DNA of 64,000 bases. Source: Ruminococcus sp. Lineage in GTDB: Bacteria > Bacillota > Clostridia > Oscillospirales > Ruminococcaceae. Location: assembly GCF_019423705.1 (NCBI RefSeq), contig NZ_JAHZAX010000006.1, forward strand, positions 62,001 through 126,000, in the 5' to 3' direction. This document shows, in pieces, positions 22,684-30,680 of the stretch. The translations under genes and the position numbers were made by a program. Below the pieces are notes generated by a model. That model was not told the DNA's origin. It did no database searches and worked only from the letters and a program-made list of their open reading frames with translations. Numbering within the stretch: position 1 is the stretch's first letter; every line of letters starts with the position of its first letter.

Positions 22684-25491
22684 CTATTCAACTGATTTTA
22701 AAGATTCTACCATATCTATCTTTTTAAGTTTGAAATGCAGAACCAAATTTACAATAAAAGCAAACGCCATCGTGAGCAACGCACCCAGCGCATACGCCCA
22801 CCACACAAGCTCTCTGTTAAAGAGCACTATATCCACCTCGGCGGTTATCACCACAAAATGGTGAAGTACCTTTCCTGCAACAAGCCCCACAAGTATTCCA
22901 AGCAGCGTTGAAATAATGTTCTCACGGTAGATGTAAGCCGAAGTCTCGTTGTCATAGAAGCCCAGCACCTTGATGGTCGCTATCTCACGAACACGCTCGG
23001 TGATGTTTATGTTGGCAAGGTTATAAAGCACAACGAATGCCAGTCCGCCTGCGCAGACGATAAGCAGCACCACGATAGCGTCAAGGCTGTCAACAGAGTT
23101 CAAAAAGCCCCTGCTCGAATCAGACTTGTACGACATTCCGTAAAACTCATCATTGGCGATAAGCTGTTCCTTGAAATTGCTCTCGTCAATGCCCTTTTTC
23201 AGATCAACGAAAGAAAGGTTGTAAACAGGCTTTTCGCCGTAAACATCTTCATAAGTCTTTGGCGAGATGTAAATATAATGCAGCGCATAGTTTTTCATAA
23301 CTGCGCTTATCTTAAAACTCTTGTCCTCGTGACCGCTGAGCTTTACGTTTATCTCGTCCCCTGCTTTAAGGTCAAGAAGGGTCGCAAGCTTTTGCGTTAT
23401 AACGACCTCGCCGTCCTTTATGTCCTGAAGCTCACCGCTGTCAGAATCACGCAAAGCAACGTAATCGCCGATATCCTCAGCCCTCTGCGGCACGATCATC
23501 GAAACAGTCTGGGACTGACTGCCTTTTTCCGCAACGCCCTCTGTTGACTGCACCAGCATCGACTTGTCTATCTCGCTTATTTCCGATATCTTATCTTCAA
23601 GCTGTTCCTCGTCAAAGTCCGTTGTGTTGAGCACCACAACGCCGTCATAAAGCAGCACATCGTTGAACTGCTTTTCCGCAATGGTCTTGATAGAATATTT
23701 CAGTCCAAAACCCGTCACGATAAGCGCCGTGCAGCCTGCCACGCCGACGATCGTCATAAAGAAACGCTTTTTGTATCTCAGCAGATTTCTTACAGTTACC
23801 TTTGCAAGAAAATCCATTCTGTTCCATATAAAGCCTATCCGCTCAAGAAGCACACGCCTGCCGCTCTGTGGTGGCTTTGGCCTCATAAGCTGTGAAGGCT
23901 GTGATCTCAGCTCTTTCACGCAAGCATAAAGCACCGCCGAGCAGGTGCATATCACCGACACCAACAGACAAAGCAGCATATACATCGGCTTGAATGGCGT
24001 GTCGATATTCGGGATATTGTAAAGTATGTTGTAGCAGCTGTAAATTATCTTCGGGAAAAGCTGCAATCCCACCGCAACGCCAAGACAGCTTCCTGCCGCC
24101 GCAGCCACCGCCGCATAGAAAAGATACTTTCCTGCTATCTTTCCGGCGCTGTAACCAAGTGCCTTGTAAGTGCCTATCTGCGTCCTTTGCTCTTCAACCA
24201 TTCGTGTCATAGTGGTAAGGCACACGAGCGCCGCCACAAGTATAAAGAATACAGGGAACACCTTTGCGATAGAATCAACTTTCTGTGCGTCCCCATAAAA
24301 GGAACTGTAATCAGAGCTTGCTTCAAACCTGTCATAATGATAAAAAGCAGGATCTTTCGTGTCCTCAAGCTGCGCCTTTGCGCTTGCTATCTCAGTCTTT
24401 GCCGCCTCAAGCTGTGCAGAATATTCGTCATAAGCCGCAGTCGTTCCGCCCGTCTTGTCCGCAAGCAGCCCGTTGATTATCTCCATAAGCTGCTGCGCTT
24501 TCAAAAGCTGTGAACGTGCAAGATACTTTGAACTCGAGCCGTCAGCCTCAGCCTTGTCGTAAGCCGCCTGCGCTTCTTCAATGCTCTGCTGGGTCTGCTC
24601 TTTCAGCCCTGCAAGCTGTTTGTCATCGCAAGCCAAAGCCTGCTCAAGAAGCTGCGCCTTTTCCTCCGCCGAGGTTATCTCGTCCTGAGCGTCAGCGGAA
24701 AGCTTGTCAAACCGTGCATTCACGCTGTCCTTAAAAGCCTGCTGGGCAGACTTGCTCTTGTCCTCAACTGCATTCTTATATTCGTCAGAAAATGGGTCAA
24801 GCCCCTCCGTGCCATCAAACTTCACATAAAGCTCAGTATAATAATCGCAGACAAATTCACGCTCCGTCACGAAAACATTGCTGACAACAGTTCCGTTGCC
24901 AACAGTCGTTGCGTCACGCTCATAACCTATATACAGCGGTGAAGCCACAATGCCCACTATCTTATAAGTATCGCAGGCAAGGGTGTCAGTTATGGCCTTT
25001 GAAGAATCGGGCTCGCTTATCTTTATCTCTCCGCCCACCTTGAAAGTATCGGGAGAGCTCATTTTAACTTCAACAGCACATTCGCCCTTTTCTTTCGGAA
25101 GTCTGCCCTCCAAAAGCACAGGCGTGTTGAGCCTGTTATCGCTGTCGTCGTCAATGATATCGTTAAAGGACATAAACTTGAGCACAAGGTTCTGATTATC
25201 GTGATAATAGAACACGTCCTTTGAATAGCCTGCCATTGCGCCCTTGACGTTGTCTGCCGCCTTGACCGCCTCAACGTCCTCCGACTTCACGCCGATAGAG
25301 GACATAAGCTTCATATCCATAAGCCTGTTGTTGATGAAATATTCCCCGGCGGTGTCCACCATATCGGGCATTGTCGCCTTTATTCCTGCGAAAAATCCAC
25401 AGCCCAGCATTACGATGAGAAATATCGAGAGAAATCTGCCAAAGGAATGTTTTATCTCACGCAAAGTATCCTTTTTTAAAGCATTTTTCAT
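22684..25491 (-). CDS. Large FtsX-like ABC transporter permease
   Basis: A 935-residue membrane protein of the MacB/FtsX permease type. An N-terminal helix (FGRFLSIFLIVMLGCGFFAGIKA) is followed by a large outer domain of about 350 residues. That domain includes an Ala/Glu-rich coiled coil, about 270-380. A block of three helices with the FtsX signature (VFFILVAALVCLTTMTRMVEEQRTQIGTYKALGYS) follows. The C-terminal half repeats this layout (second outer domain, then LADKVREIATIKVLGF-like FtsX signature NITERVREIATIKVLGFYDNE). Such permeases normally pair with an ABC ATPase, but none is adjacent. Export or lipid handling is a family guess. ATG at 25489-25491 follows GGGAGG. Confidence 0.9.
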   Translation of the reverse strand: MKNALKKDTLREIKHSFGRFLSIFLIVMLGCGFFAGIKATMPDMVDTAGEYFINNRLMDMKLMSSIGVKSEDVEAVKAADNVKGAMAGYSKDVFYYHDNQNLVLKFMSFNDIIDDDSDNRLNTPVLLEGRLPKEKGECAVEVKMSSPDTFKVGGEIKISEPDSSKAITDTLACDTYKIVGIVASPLYIGYERDATTVGNGTVVSNVFVTEREFVCDYYTELYVKFDGTEGLDPFSDEYKNAVEDKSKSAQQAFKDSVNARFDKLSADAQDEITSAEEKAQLLEQALACDDKQLAGLKEQTQQSIEEAQAAYDKAEADGSSSKYLARSQLLKAQQLMEIINGLLADKTGGTTAAYDEYSAQLEAAKTEIASAKAQLEDTKDPAFYHYDRFEASSDYSSFYGDAQKVDSIAKVFPVFFILVAALVCLTTMTRMVEEQRTQIGTYKALGYSAGKIAGKYLFYAAVAAAAGSCLGVAVGLQLFPKIIYSCYNILYNIPNIDTPFKPMYMLLCLLVSVICTCSAVLYACVKELRSQPSQLMRPKPPQSGRRVLLERIGFIWNRMDFLAKVTVRNLLRYKKRFFMTIVGVAGCTALIVTGFGLKYSIKTIAEKQFNDVLLYDGVVVLNTTDFDEEQLEDKISEISEIDKSMLVQSTEGVAEKGSQSQTVSMIVPQRAEDIGDYVALRDSDSGELQDIKDGEVVITQKLATLLDLKAGDEINVKLSGHEDKSFKISAVMKNYALHYIYISPKTYEDVYGEKPVYNLSFVDLKKGIDESNFKEQLIANDEFYGMSYKSDSSRGFLNSVDSLDAIVVLLIVCAGGLAFVVLYNLANINITERVREIATIKVLGFYDNETSAYIYRENIISTLLGILVGLVAGKVLHHFVVITAEVDIVLFNRELVWWAYALGALLTMAFAFIVNLVLHFKLKKIDMVESLKSVE

Positions 25492-25526
25492 AGCAGACCT
25501 CCCTTCGATAAGTTATCTTTTTATTG

Positions 25527-26003
25527 TTATTGCGTATCTCCGTCCTGTTCATCGGTATCATCGTCCGCAAAATCGTCAAGCCCTATCCTGCCCGAAAGCA
25601 CGAAATAGACTATCGCCGAAATGATAAATACCACAGGTGCGAAAATAAGTATCGCCGCTTTTGCCCAGCTCGCTCCAAGAGCACCTGCCAGCATAAGTGC
25701 AAGCACTCCTGCAAGGTCGAAAAACAGCAGGCAGAAATAAGTCCTCGCCGCAGAAAGCGCAGGCGCAGGGTCGGCGGAAGCGTCAAACTTGTCGCCGAAA
25801 ACATTGACCATTCCCGTGTTCATCGCCAGCACAAGAAACAGCACCGCCGACAGTCCGCAGAATATCATATTCACCACAAAAGGCTTGCCTGCCCCCTCTG
25901 CACCGACCATGAGCATAAAACCGTCACAGCCCATACAGAATATGAACGCCGCCGTATCGACCACCGTCATTACAAGCTGAAAGGGCGTAAAAGGCGCTTT
26001 CAT
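25527..26003 (-). CDS. Four-helix membrane protein of unknown function
   Basis: A 158-residue protein with four hydrophobic helices (about 10-34, 43-62, 87-107, 113-133) and an acidic tail (DDFADDDTDEQDGD). I do not recognise a family; the layout is like DUF6773/DUF3169-type small membrane proteins but no diagnostic motif is visible. It starts 3 bp after the aminotransferase stop and ends 35 bp before the FtsX-like permease, so it is in the same transcript. ATG at 26001-26003. Confidence 0.7.
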   Translation of the reverse strand: MKAPFTPFQLVMTVVDTAAFIFCMGCDGFMLMVGAEGAGKPFVVNMIFCGLSAVLFLVLAMNTGMVNVFGDKFDASADPAPALSAARTYFCLLFFDLAGVLALMLAGALGASWAKAAILIFAPVVFIISAIVYFVLSGRIGLDDFADDDTDEQDGDTQ

Positions 26004-26006
26004 TTA

Positions 26007-27200
26007 TTAATCACCAAACATTTCCTTTGAAAGCTTTCCAAGCTTCTCACAGCCTGCAACGATCTGCTCGTCGGAAGGCGTCGAGAAGTTCATTCTGAAT
26101 GACGTTGTCTCGTCAGATTCGCTTATCATAAATGCGTTGCCCGGAACGACAGCTACCTTGTATTCAGCAACAGCTCTCTTGCAGAAGCTCGTCATATCGC
26201 TGCCGGCAGGAAGTGTGCACCAAATGAACAGTCCGCCCTCAGGTCTTGTGAATGTGATCTTTGATGAGAAGTTCTTTTCGATCTCGCTTTCCATAAGTTC
26301 GATCTTGTGCTTGTAAATAACTCTGAGCTTTGCAAGGTGCTCGTTGATGTCATTGTCCTTCATAAAGTTGTAAGCCAGCATCTGCGCCCAAATATTTGTG
26401 TGAACGTCCGAAACCTGCTTGCAGACAACGATCTTGCTGATGATCTCCTTTGGCGCTGCGATATAGCCAACTCTGAGACCCGGTGCAAGTATCTTTGAGA
26501 ACGTTCTTGAATACATAACAAGTCCGTCCTTGTCCATACTCTTGATAGAAGGGATAGCCTCGCCCTTTATTCTCAGATCGCCGTATGGGTTGTCCTCAAG
26601 TATCATAACGCTGTATTTCTTAGCCAGCTCATAGATAGCCTTTCTCTTCTCAAGAGAAGTTGTAAGACCAGTCGGGTTCTGGAAGTTTGCGATGATGTAG
26701 AATACCTTTACCTTGCCTGTTGCGAAAGCCGCCTCAAGCTCTTCGATATTAACGCCGTCGTCCTCAAGTGTGATACCTCTCAGCTCAACGTTGTAAGACT
26801 TGAATGCGTTCAGCGAACCGATAAAGCTTGGCGCTTCACAGCAAAGAATATCGCATGGATCGCAAAGAACCTTACAAGCAAGCTCGTTTGCCTGCTGAGC
26901 GCCGCTTGTGATGATAAGATCGTCTCTCTCAGGGTCGAACTCGCCCTTTTTCTCAAGTTCCTTTTTAAGAAGGTCTCTCAGCGGAGTGTAACCCTCTGTA
27001 AGGCTGTACTGGAGCGCACCGATAGGATTTTCCTTAAATATATCTTCCGATATCCTGTTGAGCTCAGCCACAGGGAAAGCCTCTGGAGATGGATTGCCTG
27101 CTGCGAATGAGATAACCTCAGGATCAGAAGTGAATTTGAGTATCTCTCTGATAGCAGAAGCCTGCAAATGTGAGACCTTTTCTGAAAAATTATAAGTCAT
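26007..27200 (-). CDS. PLP-dependent aminotransferase, class I/II (2-aminoadipate aminotransferase-like)
   Basis: A 397-residue fold-type I pyridoxal-phosphate enzyme. The PLP lysine lies in YSRTFSKILAPGLRVGY. Other motifs are SFAAGNPSPEAFP at the N-terminus, LIITSGAQQANELA, FYIIANFQNPTGLTTS (the NPTG loop) and the C-terminal carboxylate-binding arginine in TSFRMNFSTP. The layout is that of the MocR-like/LysN/KATII branch of class I enzymes, with no N-terminal HTH domain. The amino donor is not determined by sequence. ATG at 27198-27200; RBS AAAGAGG. First gene of the five-gene run to ychF. Confidence 0.93.
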   Translation of the reverse strand: MTYNFSEKVSHLQASAIREILKFTSDPEVISFAAGNPSPEAFPVAELNRISEDIFKENPIGALQYSLTEGYTPLRDLLKKELEKKGEFDPERDDLIITSGAQQANELACKVLCDPCDILCCEAPSFIGSLNAFKSYNVELRGITLEDDGVNIEELEAAFATGKVKVFYIIANFQNPTGLTTSLEKRKAIYELAKKYSVMILEDNPYGDLRIKGEAIPSIKSMDKDGLVMYSRTFSKILAPGLRVGYIAAPKEIISKIVVCKQVSDVHTNIWAQMLAYNFMKDNDINEHLAKLRVIYKHKIELMESEIEKNFSSKITFTRPEGGLFIWCTLPAGSDMTSFCKRAVAEYKVAVVPGNAFMISESDETTSFRMNFSTPSDEQIVAGCEKLGKLSKEMFGD

Positions 27201-27404
27201 AGTTTTTTACCTCTTTTTCTTTCTATAATTTCTATAATAGATACATAGACAATTATAACATATCCGCCGCAAAAAATAAAGGGCTTTGGCAAACTTTTTT
27301 CAAAATATGTGCATTATCCTGTCCGCCTGCCGCCAAGACTTGTACTATAAGCCCCCAACATCGCATAAAATCTATTGAAAAATACACAGAAAGCGAGACT
27401 AAAA

Positions 27405-29108
27405 ATGAAAAAACAAAGCTTTTTAAAAGGCTCTGCCATACTTCTTTCAATGGTGCTCATAACGAAGATCCTCGGGCTTATGTATAAGATTCCGCTGACA
27501 AATCTATTAGGCGGCACAGGAATGGGCTATTTCTCGGCGGCGTTTTCAGTTTTTACGCCAATATTCGCCGTGGTGGTCTCGGGCATACCATCAACAATGG
27601 CAAGGCTCACCGCCGAAAATTACGCCCTCGAACGCTTTTCAAACCTGCGCAAAACAAGACGTGCGGCATATCTTGTTTTCGGCGTCATAAGCACTATCGC
27701 CGCCCTGCTTATGATACTCTCCGCAGGCTTTCTCTCCGATAAAGTCATCGGCGAGCCCAGCACAAAGTACGCCCTAATAAGCGTCGCCCCCTCGATGATA
27801 TTCTGCACCCTTATGTCAGTCGAGCGTGGCTATTTCGAGGGCTTGCAGAATATGACCCCCACAGCCGTCTCGGAGATAATCGAGACCCTTTTCAAGCTGC
27901 TCTTAGGCCTCGGCTTTTCCTATGGCCTGACCTATAAAATATCCGACGATTTTGAGCGCACGGGAGAGCTTTTCGGCAAAGCATACCCCACCGCCGAACA
28001 AGCCGCTTCCGCCGCCCTGCCTTATATCTCTGCCGCAGCGATCTTAGGCTCGTCCCTTGCCTCGGGCATTGCCTGCCTTTATATCTTCATAAGCGCCCGT
28101 GTCCACGGCGACGGCGTAACAAAGCAAATGCTCGCCGCCGACAAACTCACCGACCCTCTGAGCCATACCGCAAAGCGCTTGTGCAAATTCTGCGCACCTA
28201 TTGCCTTAATCTCCGTTATCACGACCTTCGCAAATATGATAGATATGCTCACCATAAATCCCTGCATTTCAAAAGCCATCGCCCAAAGCCCCGAAAGCTT
28301 TTCACGCTTCACTTCTCAAAGTCTCGACCTTTCAATGCTCCCGAACTTTATTTACGGCTCATATACAGGACTTGCCATAACAGTTTTCGGACTTGTGCCA
28401 ACGCTCACCGCAATGTTCGGCAAAAGCATTCTCCCCTCCCTGACTGAATGTTACACCAAATGCAACAAAGCCCAAATGCAGGAGAACCTCAACAAAATGA
28501 TGATGATAACAAGCGTCATCGCGATACCCGCAGGCCTCGGTATCGCTGTGCTGGCAAAGCCCATTCTCTGCTTTCTTTTCGGCAGCCGCCCCACGGAGAT
28601 ATCAGTCTGCGCCCAGCCAATGGCGATACTGGGCATAGCAGTTATCTTCCTCGGCATTTCAACCCCCTGCTTCGCAATATTGCAGACCCTCGGCAGACCA
28701 AAGACCGCCGTGCTCATAATGCTCTTCGGCGGCATAATAAAGCTTGCGCTGAACATCGTCCTTATCCCCCTGCCAATGGTGAATATCAGCGGTGCCGCAT
28801 TGTCAACTTTAGTTTCAAATATTTTTATCTGCATATGCTCAGTCAAAACCATTTATTCCCTTGCAAGCGCAAAGTGCCGCTGGACGGAGCTCTACCTCAA
28901 ACCATTCTACGCCGCCGTAATGTGCGCCGTCACAGCTCTGCTTTCATATGATGTTATGTCCAAAGCCCCGTTTTTTCAGCAATACCAAAGGTTATCCACC
29001 CTTTTTTGCATATTATTTGGTAGCATAATGTACGCTTTTTGTTTGTATTTATTGTGCGAAACGCCGAAAAATATAGTAAAATCAGTATTTTCAAAAAAAA
29101 TTCAGTAA
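27405..29108 (+). CDS. MurJ/SpoVB-like lipid flippase (YabM-type)
   Basis: A 567-residue membrane protein with about 14 helices, in the MVF/polysaccharide-transporter branch of the MOP superfamily. The N-terminus KGSAILLSMVLITKILGLMYKIPLTNLLGGTGMGYFSAAF with the KILG..Y..PL..L.G..G.G.Y pattern is typical of SpoVB/YabM proteins. These flip lipid-linked cell-wall precursors, and SpoVB acts in spore cortex synthesis. Gene order with mazG, HU and rqcP downstream matches the yabM-yabN-yabO order of B. subtilis, favouring the YabM branch. ATG at 27405 (MKKQSFLKG) is preferred to the in-frame TTG at 27375; the RBS is weak (GCGAGA). Confidence 0.88.
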   Translation: MKKQSFLKGSAILLSMVLITKILGLMYKIPLTNLLGGTGMGYFSAAFSVFTPIFAVVVSGIPSTMARLTAENYALERFSNLRKTRRAAYLVFGVISTIAALLMILSAGFLSDKVIGEPSTKYALISVAPSMIFCTLMSVERGYFEGLQNMTPTAVSEIIETLFKLLLGLGFSYGLTYKISDDFERTGELFGKAYPTAEQAASAALPYISAAAILGSSLASGIACLYIFISARVHGDGVTKQMLAADKLTDPLSHTAKRLCKFCAPIALISVITTFANMIDMLTINPCISKAIAQSPESFSRFTSQSLDLSMLPNFIYGSYTGLAITVFGLVPTLTAMFGKSILPSLTECYTKCNKAQMQENLNKMMMITSVIAIPAGLGIAVLAKPILCFLFGSRPTEISVCAQPMAILGIAVIFLGISTPCFAILQTLGRPKTAVLIMLFGGIIKLALNIVLIPLPMVNISGAALSTLVSNIFICICSVKTIYSLASAKCRWTELYLKPFYAAVMCAVTALLSYDVMSKAPFFQQYQRLSTLFCILFGSIMYAFCLYLLCETPKNIVKSVFSKKIQ

Positions 29109-29175
29109 AACCCTTGAAATTTTCAGCGAAATGGGTTATTATTAATAAGCACCCTTTTAGAAAGGTCTTGGTTTT

Positions 29176-29985
29176 TTGGAAGATAAAATTAAGGAATTGC
29201 TTGGTAAAACGGCCTTTGATATCAACGATCTTGTGGATATCGTGGTCATTCTGAGAAGCGAAAACGGCTGCCCTTGGGATAAGGTGCAGACCCATAAAAC
29301 TATCAAAAAAGACTTTCTTGAGGAAGTCTACGAAGTTATGGAAGCTATCGACTGCGACTCTCCCGAAATGATGAGGGAAGAGCTGGGCGATGTTCTGCTT
29401 CAGGTGGTTTTCCATACTGTTTTGGAAACGGAGGAGAACCATTTCGGTCTTGACGAAGTTATCACAGATATCTGTCAGAAGCTTATCATCAGACATCCTC
29501 ACGTTTTTGGCGATGTTAATGCCGATAATGTGGATACTGTCCTGAAAAATTGGGATAATATCAAGAAAGAGACCAAGGGACAGGAAACTTATACCGATAC
29601 CCTTAAAAGCGTGCCAAAGAACTTCCCTGCTCTGATGAGAGCGCAGAAGCTCGGCAAAAGGGCTTCAAGAGCGGGTCTCGATTATGAGGACGCTAAGGAC
29701 GCTTACGGCGCAATGGAAAGCGAAGTCTCTCAGCTTGAGGTGGCTCTCCTTGAGAATAATAAGACCCAGGCCGCAAGACAGCTTGGCGAGATAATGTTCT
29801 CCTGCGTGAATATCGCAAGAAAAATGGGTCTTGACGCAGAAGAAGTGCTGACGGACGTCAACGAGCGTTTTATTGAGCGTTTTGAGAGAACTGAGCAAAT
29901 GGCAAGGCAAAAAGAGTCTGATATGACGGCTCTGAGCATAGATGAGCTTGAAGCTTATTGGCAGAAGGCTAAAAACAATGAATAA
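29176..29985 (+). CDS. mazG: Nucleoside triphosphate pyrophosphohydrolase MazG
   Basis: Hydrolyses (d)NTPs to monophosphates and pyrophosphate, probably a house-cleaning role. The 269-residue protein has two MazG domains. The first is canonical: LRSENGCPWDKVQTHKTI, then KKDFLEEVYEVMEAID (EExxE) and REELGDVLLQVVFH (ExxD). The second starts near residue 160 (KLGKRASRAGLDYED) with a weaker metal site (REL-type positions QLGEIMFSCVNIARKMG). The start codon is TTG at 29176-29178, behind AAAGG at 29161-29165; there is no better in-frame ATG. It follows the YabM-like flippase by 67 bp, matching yabM-yabN. Confidence 0.93.
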   Translation: MEDKIKELLGKTAFDINDLVDIVVILRSENGCPWDKVQTHKTIKKDFLEEVYEVMEAIDCDSPEMMREELGDVLLQVVFHTVLETEENHFGLDEVITDICQKLIIRHPHVFGDVNADNVDTVLKNWDNIKKETKGQETYTDTLKSVPKNFPALMRAQKLGKRASRAGLDYEDAKDAYGAMESEVSQLEVALLENNKTQAARQLGEIMFSCVNIARKMGLDAEEVLTDVNERFIERFERTEQMARQKESDMTALSIDELEAYWQKAKNNE

Positions 29986-30023
29986 TTTTTTGTTCGTTAA
30001 AAATAATTTGGAGGTATTAAACA

Positions 30024-30299
30024 ATGACAAAAGCAGAACTTATCAATTTGATCGCAGAAAAGGGCGAATATTCTAAGAAGGACGCAGAAAAGGCACTTGC
30101 AGCAGTTATTGACGCTGTATCTGATACACTTGCAAAGGGCGATAAGATCTCCCTCGTAGGTTTCGGTACATTCGAGGTTAGAGAGAGAGCTGAAAAGACA
30201 GCTATCAATCCTCGTACAAAGGAGCAGATCAAGGTTCCAGCTAAGAAGGTCCCTGCATTCAAGGCAGGCAAGGCTCTTAAGGACGCTGTTAACAAGTAA
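30024..30299 (+). CDS. hup: HU-family DNA-binding protein
   Basis: A 91-residue nucleoid-associated histone-like protein that bends DNA as a dimer. Full family length with MTKAELINLIAEKGEYSKKDAEKALAAVIDAVSDTLAKGDKISLVGFGTFEVRERA. The beta-arm NPRTKEQIKVPAKKVPAFKAGKALKDAVN carries the proline that intercalates into DNA. ATG at 30024 follows TTGGAGGTATTAAACA. Codon choice is highly biased, as for an abundant protein. Between mazG and rqcP; a terminator follows immediately. Confidence 0.97.
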   Translation: MTKAELINLIAEKGEYSKKDAEKALAAVIDAVSDTLAKGDKISLVGFGTFEVRERAEKTAINPRTKEQIKVPAKKVPAFKAGKALKDAVNK

Positions 30300-30315
30300 T
30301 CATAGAGCACAGCTC

Positions 30316-30346
30316 AGACCTAGCCTTTTCGGTTAGGTCTTTTTTA
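30316..30346 (+). terminator. Intrinsic terminator after HU
   Basis: AGACCTAGCC pairs with GGTTAGGTCT (one G-T pair) around TTTTC and is followed by a T run. It separates HU from rqcP, so rqcP depends on read-through or its own promoter. Confidence 0.88.
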
Positions 30347-30377
30347 TTAAACATTACAAATTTAGAAGGAGAATAAA

Positions 30378-30620
30378 ATGAGACTTGATAAATATTTAAA
30401 GGTCACACGCCTTATCAAGCGCCGCACAGTTGCAAACGAAGCCTGCGACGCCGGCAAGGTGCTTGTGAACGACAAGATTGCAAGAGCTTCATATGACGTA
30501 AAGGTCGGCGACATTATCACCATAAATATGGGACAGAAGCCTGTCAAGGTTGAAGTCCTCAACGTCACCGAGTATGTCAAGAAAGAAGAAGCCGCTGAAA
30601 ATTACCGTGTAGTTGAATAA
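30378..30620 (+). CDS. rqcP: S4-domain RNA-binding protein RqcP (YabO-like)
   Basis: An 80-residue protein that is an S4 domain (MRLDKYLKVTRLIKRRTVANEACDAGKVLVNDKIARASYDVKVGDIITINMG). In Firmicutes this small Hsp15-like protein (YabO/RqcP) binds obstructed 50S subunits and works with RqcH in C-terminal alanine tailing of stalled nascent chains. ATG at 30378 follows AGAAGGAGAATAAA. Synteny (YabM-like, MazG, HU, RqcP) supports the name. The genes yabP, yabQ and divIC that follow in B. subtilis are not here. Confidence 0.92.
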   Translation: MRLDKYLKVTRLIKRRTVANEACDAGKVLVNDKIARASYDVKVGDIITINMGQKPVKVEVLNVTEYVKKEEAAENYRVVE

Positions 30621-30623
30621 TCA

Positions 30624-30668
30624 ACAAAAAAGAGAGACCGCATTATTTGCAGTCTCTCTTATATTTTT
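30624..30668. terminator. Bidirectional terminator between rqcP and the anchored protein
   Basis: AAGAGAGAC and GTCTCTCTT pair around a loop; the plus strand continues ATATTTTT and the minus strand TTTTTTG. It serves both convergent genes. Confidence 0.88.
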
Positions 30669-30680
30669 GCCTTAATAGTT

